Below are positions 13,318 to 17,320 of a DNA stretch of 17,320 bases, piece by piece (position 1 is the stretch's first letter; each line of letters starts with the position of its first letter). Both the position numbers and the translations under genes were made by a program. Location of the stretch: NCBI GenBank assembly GCA_018062725.1, contig JAGORP010000035.1:1-17320 (forward strand). The letters are read 5' to 3'. Source of the stretch: Flavobacterium sp. (lineage in GTDB: Bacteria; Bacteroidota; Bacteroidia; Flavobacteriales; Flavobacteriaceae). The notes under the pieces are model-generated. The model made no database searches. It worked only from the letters and a program-made list of their open reading frames with translations, and had not been told where the DNA came from.

Positions 13318-15738
13318 TTAATTATTTTTCTTTTCTAAGGCGTCCAACTCTTCATCGGTATGTTCCAAAATGTCGATGGTTGGTTCGATGAACTCTTGTT
13401 CGTTAGCCAAAGCTTTGTTCAATGTCAACACCAACGATGGCAGTAAAACCAAATTCGACAACATTCCGAAAAACAGCGTCAAAGCAACCAATCCGCCTAA
13501 CGCAATCGTTCCGCCAAAACTCGACAGCATGAATACCGAAAATCCAAAAAACAAAACAATGGACGTGTAAAACATACTAATTCCGGCATCTTCAAAGGTA
13601 GCAAAAACCGATTTTTTAATGCGCCAATCGTTCCGAGAAAGTTCTAAACGGTATTGTGCTAAAAACCGCAGCGTGTCGTCGACCGACATTCCGAAGGCTA
13701 TTCCGAATACCAAAATAGTTGAAGGTTTTAACGGAATTCCCAAAAAGCCCATCAAACCTGCGGTCATCAATAATGGAAGTAAATTCGGAATGATCGAAAC
13801 CAAAACCATTTTGAACGAACGGAACATAATCGCCACCAATACACCTGTGATTAAAAAAGCGAAAAGCAACGACGACAGTAAATTATCCAATAAATATTTT
13901 GTTCCTTTTTGGAATACGGAAGCTTTTCCCGTTATGATGACTTCATACCGCGGGGACGGAAATATTTTATTGATTTTATGACGCAATTGCGCTTCGATGG
14001 CTTCCATTTTTTCGCCGTTTTCGTCTTTGATGAATGTGGTGATTCGCGCGATACTTCCATCAAAAGTCACATAACTTTTTAATTGATTATCACCTGCGCT
14101 GTCCAACGAATTTTTGATGTACGGCAGTATAAAAGATTCTTCTTGCGAGGTTGGCAATTCATAAAAATCGGGATTTCCGTTGTAATATGCCTGCTTAAAA
14201 CTTTTGGCAATATTGACGATGGAAATTGGTTTTGAAAGTTCGGGAATATCGGTGATTGTCTCTTCCAAATCTTCCATTCGACGCAAATTGGTCAATCGCA
14301 TGACGCCATTTTTCTTTTTGGTGTCGATCATGATTTCCAACGGCATCACACCGTCAAACTCTTTTTCAAAAAACCGAATGTCCTGAAAAAAATCGGTTTT
14401 CTTGGGCATGTCTTCAATCAGACTTCCCGAGATTTTAATTTCGTGGATTCCGATGATTCCGAACACCAACAAAATTACCGCAGTGACATAAACACCGACG
14501 CGATTATACTTTACAGTACGCACAATCCAACCCATAAAAGACGTTAAATATTCACGGCCTAAGTGACCCAAATGACGCGGAATTGGTGGCGGAATGTAAC
14601 TGAAGAAAATCGGAATAATCAACAAACACAGCAAATAAATCGCAATGATGTTGATGGATGTTACTACTCCAAATTCAACTAACAACGTATTATTCGTTGC
14701 GATAAAAGTAGCAAAACCAAACGCTGTCGTTAGATTCGTCATCAACGTGGCGGTTCCGGTTTTGGTGATTACCCGTTGCAACGACTTCGCTTTGTTGGCG
14801 TGTTTTTGGTATTCTTGGTGGTATTTATTGATGAAGAAAATACAATTCGGAATTCCAATTACAATCACTAAAGTCGGTACCAATGCGGTAAGAACCGTGA
14901 TTTCGTATCCTAACATGGCCAACGTTCCAAACGACCACATCACACCAATAATTACCACAATAAGTGAAATTAAGGTAGCACGGAATGATCGGAAGAAAAA
15001 GAAGAAAATTAGCGACGTAATCAACAAAGCCGCACCAATAAACAAACCGATTTCATCGATGATGGTTTTGGCGTTTAATGTTCGGATGTAAGGCATACCC
15101 GAAGTATGCAAATCGATTTTGGTGTCTTTTTCGAATTTTTCAATAGCCGGAATTAACTGCGTTAATACGTACTCCTTTCGGGCAATCGTGTTGACTATTT
15201 TTTTGTCCAAATACACCGCAGAACGAATGGCGCCCGTTTTTTTATTGAACAACAATCCTTCGTAAAAAGGAAGTTTAGTAAACAATTCCGATTGGATGGT
15301 TTTTAGATATTTTTCGTCTTGAACTTTACTTTTGTCAACAAAAGGTTTGAGTTCGAAGGTTTGCAGCGAATCGTTTTTGGTGAGATTCTGTAAATTATCG
15401 ACTGAAATCACCAACGTTACTTCTTTGTGCGATTTGATAGTATTCATCAATTCCGACCACGCCTGATATACTTTGGGTGTAAATAACTTTTTATCTTTGG
15501 TTGCAATCACGATGAGATTGCCTTCTTCTCCAAAGTGTTGCAGAAACGTATTGTAGTCAACATTTACTTTATCGTCGGCAGGAATTAGGTTGGCTTCGGT
15601 GTGCGTGAACTTGATATTCTTCCATTGAAATACCATGAAAATCGTTATCAAAACGATTCCACTGATAATTACAATTCGATTTCTGAGGATTATTCGGGCG
15701 ATTAATTCCCAAAAACCTATACCTAACATCTTTTTCAT
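13318..15738 (-). CDS. MMPL/RND-superfamily exporter
   Basis: The protein has 806 aa and two halves in the RND pattern. Each half has one leading transmembrane helix, a large periplasmic domain and a group of five helices. The first helix is near 15-38, the first loop about 40-225 and helices about 228-400. The second leading helix is near 418-436, with its loop to about 615 and helices about 620-780. The second half has GMSVDDTLRFLAQY, with paired acidic residues typical of proton-driven RND pumps. The matching place in the first half reads GIPNCIFFINKY and lacks them. MMPL relatives export lipids or other hydrophobic compounds using the proton gradient; here the substrate is unknown. The start ATG at 15738 follows a good -33/-7 promoter. 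The tail is short, acidic and charged (about 785-806). Confidence 0.9.
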   Translation of the reverse strand: MKKMLGIGFWELIARIILRNRIVIISGIVLITIFMVFQWKNIKFTHTEANLIPADDKVNVDYNTFLQHFGEEGNLIVIATKDKKLFTPKVYQAWSELMNTIKSHKEVTLVISVDNLQNLTKNDSLQTFELKPFVDKSKVQDEKYLKTIQSELFTKLPFYEGLLFNKKTGAIRSAVYLDKKIVNTIARKEYVLTQLIPAIEKFEKDTKIDLHTSGMPYIRTLNAKTIIDEIGLFIGAALLITSLIFFFFFRSFRATLISLIVVIIGVMWSFGTLAMLGYEITVLTALVPTLVIVIGIPNCIFFINKYHQEYQKHANKAKSLQRVITKTGTATLMTNLTTAFGFATFIATNNTLLVEFGVVTSINIIAIYLLCLLIIPIFFSYIPPPIPRHLGHLGREYLTSFMGWIVRTVKYNRVGVYVTAVILLVFGIIGIHEIKISGSLIEDMPKKTDFFQDIRFFEKEFDGVMPLEIMIDTKKKNGVMRLTNLRRMEDLEETITDIPELSKPISIVNIAKSFKQAYYNGNPDFYELPTSQEESFILPYIKNSLDSAGDNQLKSYVTFDGSIARITTFIKDENGEKMEAIEAQLRHKINKIFPSPRYEVIITGKASVFQKGTKYLLDNLLSSLLFAFLITGVLVAIMFRSFKMVLVSIIPNLLPLLMTAGLMGFLGIPLKPSTILVFGIAFGMSVDDTLRFLAQYRLELSRNDWRIKKSVFATFEDAGISMFYTSIVLFFGFSVFMLSSFGGTIALGGLVALTLFFGMLSNLVLLPSLVLTLNKALANEQEFIEPTIDILEHTDEELDALEKKNN

Positions 15739-15756
15739 ACTGACTTAAAACGAGTG

Positions 15757-15786
15757 CAAATGTAGTGAAAACCTATCTAAATCAAA
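15757..15786 (-). promoter_or_regulatory. Complete Bacteroidota-type promoter of the MMPL gene
   Basis: On the minus strand TTTG (15786-15783), an 18-bp spacer and TACATTTG (15764-15757) match both consensus elements, TTTG and TAnnTTTG. It is the best promoter in the window. The -7 box ends 18 bp before the ATG, leaving a short leader. Confidence 0.7.
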
Positions 15787-15876
15787 GGCTGGGAAAGTAA
15801 AAGTTTTACTAAAAAACCAATATGATTTTTGTGTTAAATAATATATTTTTTCTTAAAATTGAATTCAAAAATGATT

Positions 15877-15884
15877 TAAATTTG
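15877..15884 (+). promoter_or_regulatory. -7 box for the antiporter gene
   Basis: TAAATTTG is a perfect TAnnTTTG lying 12 bp before the ATG at 15897. A TTG at 15859-15861 is a little too close to be an ideal -33 element (15-bp spacer). If the box is used, the transcript starts downstream of the alternative ATG at 15822, which favours the start at 15897. Confidence 0.4.
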
Positions 15885-15896
15885 AAAAAAAATCTG

Positions 15897-17072
15897 ATGA
15901 ATGCATCGATAATAATTACCGTATGTGCGCTCTTGCTTTTAGCATACGTTTTTGATGTAACCTCTTCTAAAACAAGGATTCCGTCAGTAATTTTATTATT
16001 AACATTGGGTTGGTTGGTGAAAAAAGTTACTGTTTTTCTTAACATTCCCATTCCTAATTTAGAGTCCACGCTTCCCTTAATTGGAACGATTGGTTTGATT
16101 TTAATTGTTTTGGATGGTTCGTTAGAATTAGAACTGAAAAAAGAAAATTACCCTTTAATTGGCAAATCAGCTTTGGTAGCGATTGTTCCTATGTTGGTCT
16201 TGAGTTTCGGAATTGCTCAAGTGATTTATTATTTTGATGCTGCCATTTCGTTTAAAGACAGTTTGGCGAATGCAATTCCCATATCAGTAATCAGTAGTGC
16301 TGTGGCCATTTCGAGCGCAAAAAATTTAAAGTCATCTCAAAAAGAATTCATCACCTATGAGAGTAGCCTTTCGGATGTTTTTGGCGTGATTTTATTCAAT
16401 TTTATTACACTTCACGACGAAATTGACGTTTCTTCTTTTGGATATTTCTTATTGGATATGTTAATCATCCTACTCATTTCATTTGCAGCAACTATTGGTT
16501 TGGCTTTTCTTCTAAGTAGAATCAAACACAAGGTGAAATTTGCTCCAATAATTATTTTAGTAATTCTAATCTACTACATTTCAAAGGTCTATCATTTACC
16601 TGCCTTAATTTTTATTCTTTTATTTGGATTGTTGGTTGGAAATTTAGACGAGTTAAAACACTATAAATTTGTAGAGAAATTACAACCCGAACTATTCAGC
16701 AAAGAAATTCAAAAGTTCAGAGAATTAACCTCTGAGTTTACTTTTTTAATTCGAACTTTGTTTTTTATCCTCTTCGGTTTTTTAATAAAAACAGAAGAAT
16801 TACTCAATCAAGAAACCTTTGTTTGGTCGCTGTCGATAACCGTTTCGATATTTGTGGTACGAGCGCTTGTACTAAAAATTGTGAAGTTAGATTTAAATCC
16901 TTTACTCTATATTTCGCCCCGAGGATTAATTACTATTTTATTATTTTTATCCATTCCGACATCGCAAACATCTGCCTTAGTCAACAATTCGTTAATCATT
17001 CAAATCGTCATTTTAACGACTCTTTTTTTGATGTTTGGTTTGATGTTTTTTAGAACAAAAGTTGATGCTTAA
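15897..17072 (+). CDS. Cation/proton antiporter (CPA superfamily)
   Basis: The protein has 391 aa from this start, with about 11-12 transmembrane helices. The start gives MNASIIITVCALLLLAYVFD, a membrane helix at once. An in-frame ATG at 15822 would add 25 residues (MIFVLNNIFFLKIEF...) that look like non-coding AT-rich sequence, and a -7 box at 15877-15884 lies downstream of it. Family features include IPSVILLLTLGWLVKK, IGLILIVLDGSLELEL and ISSAVAISSA, then ESSLSDVFGVILFNF, which matches the SLLND-type ion-binding helix of CPA1 exchangers with S-D for N-D. Near the end SPRGLITILLFLSIP matches the conserved R-G-L segment. It should exchange Na+ or K+ for H+ across the inner membrane; the ion is not determined. 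It is divergent from the MMPL gene and overlaps the stop of the next gene by 4 bp. Confidence 0.88.
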   Translation: MNASIIITVCALLLLAYVFDVTSSKTRIPSVILLLTLGWLVKKVTVFLNIPIPNLESTLPLIGTIGLILIVLDGSLELELKKENYPLIGKSALVAIVPMLVLSFGIAQVIYYFDAAISFKDSLANAIPISVISSAVAISSAKNLKSSQKEFITYESSLSDVFGVILFNFITLHDEIDVSSFGYFLLDMLIILLISFAATIGLAFLLSRIKHKVKFAPIIILVILIYYISKVYHLPALIFILLFGLLVGNLDELKHYKFVEKLQPELFSKEIQKFRELTSEFTFLIRTLFFILFGFLIKTEELLNQETFVWSLSITVSIFVVRALVLKIVKLDLNPLLYISPRGLITILLFLSIPTSQTSALVNNSLIIQIVILTTLFLMFGLMFFRTKVDA

Positions 17073-17320
17073 AATCCTAAATCTAAGTGATAGGAAATTT
17101 TCAACGATAAATTGTCTTCAAATTTGGGCAAACCGTTGGGTCCGTAGCGGAAGAAGAAATTCAGACCCAATCCTTTAAAAATTTTATTCATCTCAACACC
17201 GCTTTCAAAAAATCCTTTTTCTAAGGTTTTGAACTCAAACAATTCGTGTTGCTCTGGATTTTTTAAACTACCAAAAGCAGTTCGGGTAACCACAGAGATT
17301 TCGGGACTAATCTTATATCC
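17069..17320 (-). CDS. Probable DUF5686-family outer-membrane protein, C-terminal end (partial)
   Basis: The frame is open from the right edge (17320) to the TAA at 17069, giving 84 codons. The internal ATG at 17293 is not the likely start because the frame continues unbroken past it. The visible part alternates in beta-barrel fashion: FEFKTLEKGFFESGVEMN, GLNFFFRYGP, LPKFEDNLSLKISYHLDLGF. The pattern FKTLEKGF-x-ESG followed by FYRYGP-x-x-LPKFEDN is what I recall from the end of DUF5686/carboxypeptidase-like outer-membrane proteins of Bacteroidota, which are usually about 800 aa long. The last strand ends in F, as in outer-membrane barrels. The function is unknown. Its stop overlaps the antiporter stop in TTAA. 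Confidence 0.65.
   Translation of the reverse strand, partial: GYKISPEISVVTRTAFGSLKNPEQHELFEFKTLEKGFFESGVEMNKIFKGLGLNFFFRYGPNGLPKFEDNLSLKISYHLDLGF

Noticed and set aside
14645..15091. 148-codon plus-strand frame inside the MMPL gene
   Set aside because: It is antisense to a clearly conserved exporter and has no domain of its own.
15822..15896. Upstream in-frame ATG giving a 25-residue longer antiporter
   Set aside because: The extra residues precede a natural first membrane helix, and a perfect -7 box lies between the two ATGs. The downstream ATG at 15897 was preferred.
17069..17293. A complete 74-aa gene at the right edge
   Set aside because: The frame stays open beyond the ATG to the window end and the sequence looks like the end of a large barrel protein, so it is a partial gene.

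Overview
The window looks like chromosomal DNA of a Flavobacterium-type Bacteroidota. It is AT-rich, its promoters resemble TAnnTTTG with no Shine-Dalgarno sites, and it carries a T9SS type A cargo protein, a UpxY-class NusG paralogue, and an MMPL - asnS - rpoN block with flavobacterial-looking proteins. The genus is inferred from these features only.

Left, accessory part (1-5474). The start of a nonribosomal peptide synthetase gene (TubC-like docking domain, then the first motif of a condensation domain) runs off the left edge on the minus strand. Just upstream of it, in the same direction, is a UpxY/LoaP-like antiterminator with a structured leader. Next come a LuxR-type response regulator (minus), a divergent 63-aa lipoprotein (plus) and a TPR sensor histidine kinase (plus). 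Four copies of a TTACGGA motif lie in the two promoter regions around the regulator. In two promoters the motif centre sits the same distance, about 33.5 bp, from the -7 box. I infer one circuit: kinase -> regulator -> lipoprotein and antiterminator -> read-through into a long NRPS operon. After the kinase comes a 780-bp gene-poor stretch with a tandem repeat resembling an IS21-type end, palindromes and an orphan terminator.

Middle part (5475-10185). An outer-membrane beta-barrel gene converges on a PAP2-like membrane protein gene; their stop codons lie inside one CTATAG hexamer. Then comes a 3.1-kb gene for a secreted 13-repeat SBBP-type protein with a T9SS sorting domain. This gene lies between the intact 3' end of rpoN and a second, diverged copy of the rpoN 3' end (7002-7046). 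That arrangement suggests a cassette inserted at the rpoN tail, with the old tail left beyond it. A 28-bp inverted repeat follows the remnant.

Right, core part (10246-17320). rpoN, asnS and an MMPL/RND exporter are all on the minus strand. Inverted arrays of 7-bp repeats fill the asnS-rpoN gap. A cation/proton antiporter (plus) follows, and it converges on the 3' end of a probable DUF5686 outer-membrane protein gene cut off by the right edge.
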